This document shows, piece after piece, positions 34,142 to 45,725 of a stretch of 64,000 nucleotides of DNA. Below the pieces are notes generated by a model, which worked only from the letters and a program-made list of their open reading frames with translations, did no database searches and had not been told where the DNA came from. This DNA comes from Chamaea fasciata (lineage: Eukaryota; Chordata; Aves; Passeriformes; Sylviidae), in contig JARCOQ010000002.1 in assembly GCA_029207755.1 (NCBI GenBank), positions 40,744,244 to 40,808,243 of the forward strand, read 5' to 3'. The position numbers and the translations under genes were made by a program. The stretch's first letter is position 1; each line of letters starts with the position of its first letter.

Positions 34142-35670
34142 TCATTCCAGCCAAATGAATGTAATAAAATACAATTCTATTATACTGAGATTTTTTTACC
34201 CAAAATCAATAACTTTGCCAGCACTTCTTGCATGTAACCTATGCTCCATGGTTGGCCAGGAAAGATCATGATTCGTTTCACACTGCCTAGGGTTAAATGA
34301 TGTGGGGCAGCCTGACCCACAGGAAGTAGCCCTGAGTACTCTCACATGTGTTGTGAGCTGGCAATGCTGGCATCTAAACACACTGTTGACTAGTTCCTAG
34401 TTCCATATAATAGCAAGCACAAGAAACTAAACTATTTGTAATGTTTATTTTAAATGTTGAAATTGTTGTAAATGATGATAAATTGCAGCCAGGCAATGAT
34501 GTATGATGTTTAAGTGACCCTGTCCCACAGAAAAAGAAAAAGAAAAAAAAAACCACCGTGAAATCACTGGGGAAATGACTTTAATTCTAGCAATAAGAAG
34601 AGTTGTTGAAAGGACTGAAAGTGGTCATCTGGACTATCCTGTAGGCAGTTCTAAAATGGGAAAAAAATAACAGCCTAATATTCATTGTTTGCAATTGTTT
34701 CACCCCTTCCATTCAGTACATTTTGCAATTTCTATTAGGAAGAGTCAAAAAAACCCCTAGTTTTTTTAACTGTTGTGGAGGGGAGAAAAGCATTAAAATA
34801 AATTCATTCATGTATCAACATGAAAGAAAGTTCCATCGCTATTTTACTCCAGTAGTCCATGTCTTCTCAATGCTTTATCTTAATGATGTAAAAGTTTTAG
34901 CTTGAAAATTTGATTATTCTTTTTCGTAAAAACATTGGAGACACTTTTGTGCATGCATTTATATTGTAACCTTAGTCTATTTGAATTCTGGCTATTGTCA
35001 TCAATTTCTTTTGAGTGTTCACAGGTTTCAGCTGACCCAACTTTCCACAAGACCTTAATCTCTTTTTGGGGTTGTGTTTTTGGTGGTTTATTTATTTATT
35101 TATATAATTTTTTTGGGAAACCTCCTTGCAAGTATCTAGGCGCAGAAGAGTTGATGAGATGATTACACTCCAATACTGAGGTAAGAATCACTGAAAGAAT
35201 GCTTTACACGCATTTTAAACACTATTCGTATATTCTCTTTTCTATAGAAATTTAGAAAGTTTATTCTACCTATTACTGAGACAGTGTCCACTTGACAGGT
35301 GATAACTTGTTCACACTTTAACAGGTATTGGTGAATGACATGTCAGAGTCCAGAACCTCTGACTGTCCCTTGGATTCAGCAGTGGCAAAAACAGTGATTC
35401 TGGGTTGGCTAGAAACCTGTCAAGCTTAGGCAAGATGTTTCATTACACTGTTTCAAAACTGTTCCCTTTCTCCCATCATATTTTCCCATTTCCTATAAAA
35501 ACACCACTCCAGTGAGGAAACTTCAATTAATATTATAATGTTATATTTCTGCAACCCTGAAGCCTTTACTATCTTCAATAACACCTTCCAAGTTTATGTT
35601 AAACTGTTTCAGTACTGAGAAGGAGGTATTAGGAATGTGTTAATGATTGTCATTAGTTCTACTGTAGGCA
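34142..35670. other. Non-coding host DNA, nothing recognised
   Basis: AT-rich, with A-runs near 34531-34551 and a TTTA run near 35088-35102. No gene supported. Confidence 0.55.
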
Positions 35671-35789
35671 ATATCATAGAATCATAGAACGGTTTGGGTC
35701 AGAAGGGAATCTAAAGATCATCTGCTTTCAAGCCCCCTGCCCCGGGGAGGGACATATTCCACTAGATCAGATTGCTTAAAACCCCATGC
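35671..35789 (-). mobile_element. CR1 LINE 3' end, short fragment
   Basis: A reverse-oriented CR1 terminus (atcatagaatcatagaacgg, then gggtcagaaggga and cccctgccccggggaggga) of about 120 bp, ending near aaccccatg. Confidence 0.85.
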
Positions 35790-36314
35790 TAGGATTTCCT
35801 ATAGTACTAGAAATGGGCAAACACTCAGTTATACAAAAACGTGTTTTTTTCATATTTGTAATTTGGAAATGCAATTCACCTTTGGTCTATGCTACAGGCC
35901 ATCTGTACAGATTAAGTGCAGAGCTGATATATCAGTGTTCAGGTAATTGTTTGCCTTCAATGTGCAATCCTGTTTTTTTTTTGACGTAACAGTTTTACAC
36001 CATTTAATACTATTCAGACAAAAAAAACCACTCCAGAATGTGTATGAAATCAAAGATGGTATAACACAGTAGTATGATCTGTTGAACAATTTTAATAATA
36101 GTTTTCATAATGTATTCATCTTTTGTCTGCTCTTAATGTTTTTTGACAATTTGTGCTGAGTTCAGAGAGAATGGGTTTTTGACACTGTAAAGTCTTTGCG
36201 ATGAGCCATTGCCACATCAATACATTCCAGCAAATCTGCAGCCATCAGTGATCAGCTATTGCTCTAAGAGCCTTTCAATGCAGACCTAGTTTTACAACAT
36301 GCAGGACGCTCTAT
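35790..36314. other. Non-coding host DNA, nothing recognised
   Basis: No repeat or gene recognised. Confidence 0.5.
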
Positions 36315-36886
36315 TGTGCTGCATTTATGGCATCTTGGCCACCAGCTAAGCTCCTACACTGCTGCTTGCTGACTGCCCACACCCCATGCTGCCTCCATGG
36401 AATGGGAGAGACAGTAGGAAGAACAAAAGTGAGAAAACTTATAGGTCAAGATAAAGACAGTTCATAAATGAAGGAAAGAGAAAACAAAAAAACCCACACA
36501 ATAACTAGTGCACACACAATCATTCACCACCTCCCACAAGAAGATCAATGCTCAGCCAGATTCTGAGCAACAGCTACAGTGGAAGACAATCTCTACACAT
36601 CTTTTTTTATTTATTGCTGACCATGACATCATCTGGTGTGGAATAGCCCTTTGACCAATTTGGGTCAGCTGTCCCAGCTTTGTCCCGTCTCAAATTCTTG
36701 GCCACCCCCAACCTTATTGCCTGTGGGGACAAAATGACAGAGAAGGCCTTACTGCTGAGTAAGCACTGATCAGCAACAGCCAGAACACTGGTGTATAATC
36801 AACACTGTTCTAGTTACAGATCCAAACCACACAACCATATGGGCCAATATAAAGATAATAAACTCTTTCTGGGCTGATCTAGTGCA
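36315..36886 (-). repeat. Decayed solo LTR, second ERV-L-type family, copy 3
   Basis: It has the same orientation and order as the copy at 24068: ggtcaagataaagacag, ggtgtggaatagccctttga, gggtcagctgtcccag, aacactggtgtataatcaac, ending near gctgatctagtgca. It is more diverged than copy 2; the ends are approximate and no target duplication is visible. Confidence 0.72.
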
Positions 36887-39266
36887 AGTAAATGTTGTGT
36901 TTGGTGCCCAACCTGAAGTAAAATAGACTTAAGTCTATAGACTTAGGTTCAGTTGAATCGACTGCAGAACTTACAAAAGGAAGTGCAGATCGTTTCTTGG
37001 ATGACTCTAGTTTGCTACTTTCCTACTAATTATGTAGGCAACAGCTGATCAGAGTGTCCAGTGCCCCCTGGCAGACTCCTCTCTTGGAGAATAGCATATG
37101 TGTCCTGGGGAGTAGGAGAGAAGCAGCTGCAGCTGGTTTGTGCTCAAGTCTCCACGTGTGGTGAGGTTAGGAAACAGCTGGATTATGCAATTGATTCTGG
37201 GAATTAAAAAACATTTCTGAGTTTTGTGGTACAAATGTGGTCCAAAAACCTCACTTATTTCGTCTAGGACTGGCAGTGAGTCAGCACAGATCCTGTGTTG
37301 GACTCAGATCTAGAGGACAATCTCATCCCGAAGCAGAACTTGAGTGGGATGCATCCATTCACTAGGCATTTAACCACACAAGTGCTTTGAGTGACCTAAA
37401 TTCAGGTATTAACACTAGCCTCTAGCTGAAGTAAAACGTAGTTCTAGGATTGTAAACAGAGAAAGGAAAAGGAGATTCACAATCTTGAGCAGTCAGTGTA
37501 GTATGCTTAGACCTTCTTAAATATATTCTCTTACAGCTAGACAGAGCTGCACCTTTCATTAGCAGTTCTTCAGGTCTGTATTCCCTTGCGCTGACTTTCA
37601 TTTCCAGAAGGATGAGCTGCTCCTGCAGCATCTGTTGTGAATGTGAGGGTGTACAGTGCATTCTGCTAACAGAAAAGAAATTGTCTGTTACTGGAACTCT
37701 TGTAGGAACTCTCTTTCATTCTTGTGCACAATTTCTACACAGCAATGGACAGAAAATCATGCTTTGTTTTCATCAAGGCACTGCATGGTTTCCTGACTTG
37801 TTTCTTACATGCACCATCTGAATGCAAATCACAGCTCTGTTCATCATAGGTACTATAAAATAGCAGAAATGGTTGAAATTTATAACTGACTGAATCTGCT
37901 ATAAATGATGTGTGCTTTATTGCCTCTTAATGCACAGTTGCTGCAGTCTTGATATTTTATAGCATTTTACTAATGCATATTAGAACAGCAGCCTCACACT
38001 GGCATAGTTGAAAGTTGCAGTTTCTATTACAAACCTGTTTTCAGTTGTAAAGACTCCCTGATCTAACAGTGCATGAATTTTAGATCTTCATTTTTTCCTT
38101 AGAAGCATCCAGATTGGCTGATTCCAAATAATTTATGCATGAATGCCAGAGACTTGAGCATTTGTTGGAATTTGGATTAATTTTTGATCTTGCATTTAAA
38201 AATGCAAATGGCTTTAATCTAAGCCAGGAAAACAGTTGTTTACAGAAGCAGTTCCAGTTTAGTTAAGTGAACTCTTTATCACTCTGTTTTCACAGACAAC
38301 AACAGAGGATGTACATGACCTAAAGCCATAATGACCTGATGTAGATCTGTATCAATGAGTCAATCTGGTTGTTCAGTGGATCTTCTTGCCTTACTGAAGA
38401 GTACAGAACCAGTTTTATTATGACCTGAGGTCCATGTAGACAGATGTTTCCCAAAAATTAGGGTTTTATGAATGTTTACTAGGGGAGAAAACCAGATAAT
38501 ATTTTTTTAATAAATATGTTGCATTAGTGTTACATTGTGCCTCTGGAGACTGCATTCCACTATACAAAGAAGGTTAAGAAAGGATGCATATAGACTGCTG
38601 GTTAGTTATTGGGCAATATTGGATTTTAGGGTAGTTTCTCTTCTTGGGTTGTTGTTTGGTTTTATGGTACTTTCCTACCCCAAGCATTTTGAAAGTAATT
38701 TTGGAAGCCAGGATTACTTAAACAGTAAATCTAAATGTGGCTGTTATAGCTCTAGAAGACTACGGAGATGGGCATCTGTGCCTCATTAGTAAAAATCTGT
38801 GGAAAGTGTGTTCGGAAGAGAATGGGGCAAATGTGGAGATCCATGCTCCAAGACCTATTCAAATTCATGATCTCTCTTTGAAAGTCAAAGAGAAACCCTC
38901 ATTCTTCTTGGATGTGTAGTGTTTAAAGGTATGAGATATTTTTGGGCTAACTGGAACTCTCAGAGTGATTTCTGTTGACAATCTGCTGAAGTTAGAGGTT
39001 CACCAGAGGCAGCATCATAAATGGGGCATAATGTTCCACTAAGATGACAACTGAGGGTAAAAATGGAAAAGAAGTAACTTAATGTACTTGTCCATAAAGT
39101 CACATATTAACTGACTGACTAGAAATTCATGTGCTCAGCTGCAGCATATTTCCAAAATTCTACTGACTCTTAAGGAAGAAAAATCAGGGACTGATGCATG
39201 TGCCAAAACAATCCTTTGAACATCTCTGTTCACACACATATATATACACACACACACATATATATA

Positions 39267-39302
<36 letters not shown>

Positions 39303-41806
39303 TATATATATAAGGTGAAAGTGATTTACCTATAAAAATACCTGCTATGAGAATATTTCAGTCAAAAATGAGGCACAAGTCACATTCCCCCTGCCTGCTG
39401 CTGAACTGCTGTGTCACAGCAGACACTTCTAATTTCTTTGCAAAAAACCTGGAAAGCAACACAAAGAGGCAACATTTCATTGCTCAAATGGCAGTGGGAC
39501 ACATGGACACATAAGAATAGCAATAGAAAGTCATTGTTTTAATGTTTAATTGGCCAAATGTTTCCTGAGCTGAGACAGGGCTGGTACAGCCCTTGCAGAA
39601 CTTCTCCACCCTCGTGCAGAGCCCGTGTGCTGATCTGGGAGGTGGCTCTTCACGTCCATCCTCACCTTGAACCTGTGTGTGCTCCTTAGAAAGGACATAC
39701 TTTGTTTTACAAGAAAATCCTTCGCACTGTCTTCTGTGTAAGCCAGGTTGCCTTGGACTTCCCCTTGAGTTACAGCATTTCTGGGAGCTGCTGACAGCCC
39801 CTGCGGCAGAGCTAAGCTCAGCTGAGGACAGCTGAAAAGTTGGGCAGTTTCCATCTGTGCAGGCTTTTTATTGCATTTAAACTTTGCTCTAAATACTTTT
39901 CCCTTTTGAAAGGATGAATTAAGCAATGCTTTGTAGTGACAGGGGCACCTTCAAAATAAGCATTTGCTGACAAGGACAAGTATTTCAGCACCCACGTTGC
40001 AGGGCAATCCGCAGAAGGAGGTGTGGGTAATATCAAATTGGGCTGCAATTCACGTCCTGATTTAACCTCTTCACCCAGCATTTCTTATCCACTGCTGCAG
40101 GAGGTGGATCTAGCAACCCTCCAGAAAACCCTGCACAGGGTTGGCAGTACTGGGGGGAGCAGAGCTGAACAGAAGCCACCAACCCCTCTCCGTGCCATTA
40201 TCCCAGCTCCCCCAGAACCAAATGGTGCCAGAAAACCATCCTCTCAGTGCACCAAGGAATGTGGACATTTTCTATTAGTCGTCTTCCACTGTCAGAATGT
40301 GCAGAAAGAGCCATTGCATTCATCGCTGTAAATTGTTGGTTCATCTACCTACCCATCTTCTCTGTTTTTAATGGCACCTTCAGGAATCAGACATGGCACA
40401 TGAGCCATAAGATTAGTGCAATTTCCTGTCCTTTCCAGTTGTGTTGCATGTAACAAGATTAGGAGCAGCGACAGTCTTCATGGTGCTTGTGAGATCCATG
40501 TGGAAGATATTTTCCAGCTTTTTCAGCTGTGACCTGACAATGACAATAACATTGTTGATGTAGCAACAGTGCTATAGCCATGAAATTCTAAGGATGTGAA
40601 CAGTGCAAGGTCTGGGGAGAGTGGTTACATCTTTTATCAGAGCTCTTAGATTCAGTTAAAAGTACAGATAAGCTTCCAGGCATGCAAGACTCAAAACCAC
40701 ATACTGACATCTCTTTTCTCCATCTATTGGTAACTATTAAAAATGAAAAAGAAAGGCTCGCTGCCCAACCTTTCTGTCAGAGGTTAACAGTTCTTAAAGA
40801 TGCATTAGTTTGGGTCAGACAGACTGCAAGCTAGAGGAAAAAAGTTGAGGATTAATGTGCTTTTCACTGTACACTGTGGGGCAAACCCTCAGCGACTGTG
40901 TCTCCCTGCCTGCACAAAAATCATCTGGGCAGCAGGTCCTGAACTTCACAACTCAGGTGGGAAGATGTATCTGCTTATACAGCCTGAAAACAGTGGTACT
41001 GCATTTGATACTGAAGCTTTGGGATCAGAGTCCGGAGATGTTAATGTACAAATCCATGACTCTGGCTCTCACACTGCCTACCTCAGGCTGTGTCATGTCA
41101 AGTTCTGTATTCTGAACAAAGTTCTGTATTTTACAGCCCAGACTGCAGCTTCAAGATATTTCTATAGCTGTGATTTCTGCAGCTTGCATTTATTCAGTTG
41201 CCATCAGTTCTTCTATGGATCCTCCACATGACTCCAGTGTGGTCACATGTGAATATCCCATGCTTGAATCCTGTTTGTCATGAAAAAAAATTAAAGTCAG
41301 CTAACCCCCATCGTGAATACAAAGTCTTTTGTGCACTTAATGCATTAGAAAAGTATGATTTCATTGCTTACCTCATGATATCTGTTTTTTTAAAGAAACA
41401 ATGTAAAAAGGATGCTGCTGTATAAAAGCACTGCTTGGAAGTAAATCCTTCAGAAGTAAAATATCTCTTCCTGAAAGCACAGATGAGTTAAACTTACCTC
41501 TGTACCCAAGATAAATTACTGCAATGATTTAAAATTACTCAGGAGCCACTTTGTCCATGGTGCTACTAAACCATCAATTACAGAGTAGTCAGCATGGAGT
41601 GAACTTTTTTCCAGATTTGGAAAAAGGATGAAAAAATACCAAGGGAGTATTATAACAGTGACACAGGGAGAAAATGGAGTAAATTAAAAGTAACAAGGGT
41701 CATTGGATTTGTGAAGAGGAACTGCTCTGTAATGCCTGTGTTCTTATGGTATCTGAATTTTAGCCTACCTGAATGTAATCTTGCAATTCTAGTTTGACAG
41801 GACGTG
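36887..41806. other. Non-coding host DNA with one microsatellite
   Basis: No gene supported. Frames at 39546-40331 lie in a locally GC-richer patch, overlap in several phases and carry no known domain. A homeodomain/octamer-like motif group lies near 38140-38215. Confidence 0.5.
39231..39312. repeat. Compound CA/TA/TATG microsatellite
   Basis: Alternating CA, TA and GTAT runs over about 80 bp. Confidence 0.95.
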
Positions 41807-42434
41807 TGTAGTGGTTTGAAAGAAAAACAAATGAGAGGCTCTAACTCAGAAATACAATTTAATAGGAAGAAAGGAAAAAAGGTAAAATAAAATAGACGCA
41901 ATAATACAAAAGACCACTGACAAAGTCAGAATACAACCTGAGCAGGGTGATGGAAGCAGTCCAGATGAGGTGGTCTTCCTGAAGCAGTGATCCCGTAGAA
42001 AGGTCTGGTAGCTTTAGTCCTCTGGGAATCCAGTGGATAAGGGCTGCTTGTACTGTCCCAGATCCCAGATTATATCCAGGTGAGAATGCTTGGTTCCTCC
42101 CTCGGGGCGGAGCATCTCACAATGGGATGATGAGTCATGCAGTGGGTCCTTGATGGCCCATTAAACAGAGACAACTCTTTTATCTTTATCTTTATCTTTA
42201 TCTTTATCTTTATCTTTATCTTTATCTTTATCTTTATCTTTATCTTTATCTTTTTCACAGATAACTCCAGAGGGAGTTATCTATGAGTCATGCAGCAAGG
42301 CATTTGATGGGCCATTAGCAGAAGATAGCCCTGAGGGAGGGGGCCTGGGAAGAGCACTGCCCCACATGGATTCAACAGTTCATGAAGATGGTGATAGAAT
42401 ACTTTGTGTACATCCTATACTACAACCCAGGACA
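41807..42434 (-). repeat. Solo LTR of the provirus family (628 bp) with hexamer expansion
   Basis: It is close to 4652-5182 along its whole length (tgtagtggtttgaa...cccaggaca) and carries the same TATA and ATTAAA motifs. It is flanked by the perfect 5-bp duplication acgtg (41802-41806 and 42435-42439), showing integration followed by LTR-LTR recombination. The extra length comes mainly from a TTTATC hexamer array (42179-42250) inside the first U3 repeat unit. TGAGTCA is present in both U3 units (42131-42137, 42284-42290). Confidence 0.95.
42179..42250 (-). repeat. (TTTATC)12 hexamer array inside the LTR
   Basis: Twelve perfect TTTATC units; on the viral strand each reads GATAAA, giving one AGATAA (GATA-factor-type WGATAR) match per unit junction. 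It is absent from the other two LTRs of this family. Confidence 0.97.
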
Positions 42435-44177
42435 ACGTGCTTTTCTAAGAACATAAAATGAGAGTAAAAGCATGAGGAAAAATGTGGTGCTCAGTCTGGG
42501 AGTAAGTAAAACCTTTGATCAGGGGGGGTAGCAGCAGTTGCAGTTATGAGGGTTCTAGAGTACCATGAGACTCAGACATTTGGCTCTTTGGAGTTTTTCT
42601 TATTTCAATTTTCTAGGCATCAATGTTTTTTTCATTTGGCTTGGCTTCTCACATATATATATATATGTGTATCTCTATATATTTGAATTCAGACATATTT
42701 TTGTATTGTTTTACCTGTACTGTTGTCTTAAAATGTGTTCTGTTGGACAATATCCCACAATGAATTTTCCCAGAGTGGAAGGGATTATTCCCATTTATTT
42801 GCTTATCACTTTTAGCATGCTAGGTTAGAAGTGACAAAGCAAGTGCAGGAGTGAGTTTAATAAATACAGGGACTGAGTTTCTTTGTAAAAAGTATAAAAC
42901 TTTACTCAAGCTTTACAGAAACAATGCAAACTAAAATCCTAGATCCAAACACCCCTCAATATTGAGAAAAATCAGATCTCAGATTAAATTGTCAGATCTA
43001 GTTTTAGATTTTCTAGGGCAAGAAGAGACATTTTTGGCTGGAAGAGATATTGTTGCAAAGATTGTGGCTTCAGATTTGCACAGTAGCTGAGCCAGAGGCT
43101 TTCAGGATTTCCGTCTAGGATTTTCCTATGTGCATTCTCCCTAAATGCTACTTTAGATGCCTGACAAGGGTTTTTTGAGTTTCTGACCATCAGATATATC
43201 TGAAAAACTTATGCAGTCCCTGTTCAGCCAAAAGAATTGCTGAAAGAGCTGCTGTTAAGAGTAGATTCTTATCTTTTATATAGGTCAGTCATTGAAAAGA
43301 AAAATGTAATTCTTGGCAAGTTTGTGGCAGGAGGAAATACACTGTTTATCAAGTTTGGAATGCTTTTCACTTTAAGTAATGACATAATTTAGGTAACATT
43401 TTCAATTAGTTATGGGGGTATGCCATAAAAAGACATTTTTTAAAAAGCAAGAAAATTTACAAGACTGATTATCTGGAAAAATACTTCCTGAATGTAAAGT
43501 TCATCAAGCTGTGGTAAAATGTCCCATGAGTAGCAGTTGCAAGTTCTGTGGTAAAATAAAAGTAGTCTCAGCAAAGTATTGCAAAATACACTTTGGGGAA
43601 CAATTTTACAGTGGCCAGAAAATGGGGTAGGTGAACTAATAGGTCTTTTTCATCTCTGTGTTCTAAGAGAAGCTGGTTGAAGAAAATTTATGTATTTAAC
43701 CTCCATCTCACGAGTCTGTGAATGCTGTTACAAAATCTATGTAGTCATTAAAATGTAGACAAAGGTATAATGGAATCTAAACTTAAATGGCAAAACGGAA
43801 CCCCCCCAAAGACCTAGGTAAACTATGTATTTTTGTGCAATGTTAAAATCCTGGTCATCATATTACTTTTCTGGTAATTTCACAGAATCTTCTGGCATTT
43901 TGTTGGTGAGTCATTTCCAAGAGCCACTTAGAAATCTTTCTTAATAAATAGTAATTCTCACTGCAACTGGCCTAAACCAGCACCTTTTTAATGCTCTGCT
44001 GTCTGTTTTAATTGGTACCATTAGAGCCGTGGACTGAACAAAAGAAAAGAGTTTAAATGTCACTCAGGTTTATGTCTTTGTCAGGGCACCTCAGTTAACA
44101 AATTATCTGGTGTCTGAGCAAATTAGGTGATTTGTTAATGTGGGCATGACTGTCTTGATTGTGATAAGAATGACCTT
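42435..44177. other. Non-coding host DNA, nothing recognised
   Basis: AT-rich. A short TA run lies at 42651-42667. No gene supported. Confidence 0.55.
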
Positions 44178-44627
44178 CATCCTGGTTATGTCTGGGATAA
44201 GATTAATTTTCTTCATATTAGTAAACCCCACCCCACCAGCAAGGAGGGTGGGTGTGCATAAGGATTTGGGAGGGGACACATCTAGGACAGCTGACTACAA
44301 TTGACCCAAGGGATATTCCATACCATAGGTTTTCATGCTTAGCATAAAAAGCTGGAGAAAGCAGCAGGCTGGTTCACAGTGATGGAGTTTGTTTTCTGAG
44401 GTCACCATTACATGCCCTGGTTTACTGGAGAAGGCTCCATCCTCCTGCTCATGGAAAGTAGTGAATAAATTCCTTGGCTTACTTTGCTTCTCTTGCCTGT
44501 TAAACTGACACATTTCTACCCACAGGTTTTCCTGCTTTTTTCTTCTGGTTCTCTGCTCCACTGGGTGGGAGGGTGTTAACGAGCATCTGCGTGGGGCTGA
44601 GTTGTCGGCTGGGGTTAAACCAGAACA
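44178..44627 (+). repeat. Decayed solo LTR, second ERV-L-type family, copy 4
   Basis: It has the same orientation as copy 1: ttatgtctgggataaga, caaggagggtgggtgtgcat, gggatattccataccat, cataaaaagctgg as TATA region, ggaaagtagtgaataaattcc, and the end ggctggggttaaaccagaac. About 100 bp of the expected U3 start appears missing compared with copy 1. No target duplication is clear. Confidence 0.85.
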
Positions 44628-45690
44628 CCCTGAACTGCATACATGCTGGTGTCAGTAGTTTTGAGTTTGCTAACAGGTTAACTTTTGCAAGCACCCTATT
44701 TCATCAAAGCTCTTCCACAAGGCCCTGTTCATAGCTTATGCCTTAAGTTAGCTGTGCAAAGGACCCCTGTGTTTACACTGCATGTCAATAGCTGAGCTGC
44801 ACAAGTTATTGACAGGGTACCCCAGCAAGGCTTACTTACACCTGATACTCTTGTCCGAAGAAATTTGGAAATGATATGTTGAAGAGCTTTGAGGCCCCCT
44901 TGGCAGTACTGATTGCTTCACTGATTTCTGTAATGGAGCACGTGACTGTTGGGCAAGCATCTCAAGCAGACACCTGATTTTGCACTGAGTCTCTGTGTTA
45001 TTGTGTCTCAGTTTCACCTCCACCTGGGTTCAGGCTGAGGGAAAGATGTGCCTTCCTGGCTGCAGACCATGCAGAGAGAGCTGGGCTAGGCTCAGTCCTT
45101 CTGGTGGTGCTTCTCTGGGCACCAAAACTCAGCAGCTCAGGCAATTTCTGCTGCTGTCAGTGAGTCTAATCACTGCAAGTGGCAGGCTCATTACCTTTCA
45201 GGTACAGGGTCCTGCAGGACTTCTCTCAGTGATGCATAAGGAGAACCAGGAAGCGCAACATACATATTCATAGCGGTTTGAGACTCTATAGGGCTCTTGG
45301 GGTTGAGAGTAGACAAACACCATTTTTGTGTTGATGTCAGCAATAGCTATCCAGTAATACAGGGAATTTTTTACAATAATGAGACCAAGGAAAAGTTGAT
45401 TCACCTGATAGCTCAATCAGAGATGTCAGGCAGTTAAAATAATGATCCCCAACTTTCCTGACATACTTAGCATAGGCTAAACAGCTCAGCTTGCCCCTGC
45501 TACACCTTGTTCTGGAATGCCAAAGTGACACAAGTGCATGTTCAAGAGCAAAACTCATTACAGTCATTCTTACAGGAAGCTCTACCCTATGGAAAGCAGT
45601 GTGGAAAGTAGCAAAATTGTAACACACATAGTTTTTGTAAATAATAGAGTTCCCCTCTGGGGAGTGAAGCCTTGATGAAGGAAGGCATTA

Positions 45691-45725
45691 TGCATTGTGC
45701 ATTGTGCATTGTGCATTGTGCATTG
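45691..45725. repeat. Five perfect TGCATTG heptamers
   Basis: Five exact tandem copies of a 7-bp unit. Confidence 0.97.

Noticed and set aside
33854..34154. Overlapping minus-strand frames of 71-79 aa
   Set aside because: They lie inside the CR1 3' fragment, which is non-coding or degenerate there.
42070..42258. Minus-strand 62-aa frame with a long Lys-Ile repeat
   Set aside because: It is only the translation of the TTTATC hexamer array inside the LTR.
45691..45725. Heptamer repeat considered as a CRISPR-like array
   Set aside because: Units are directly adjacent without spacers; it is a simple tandem repeat in an animal genome.
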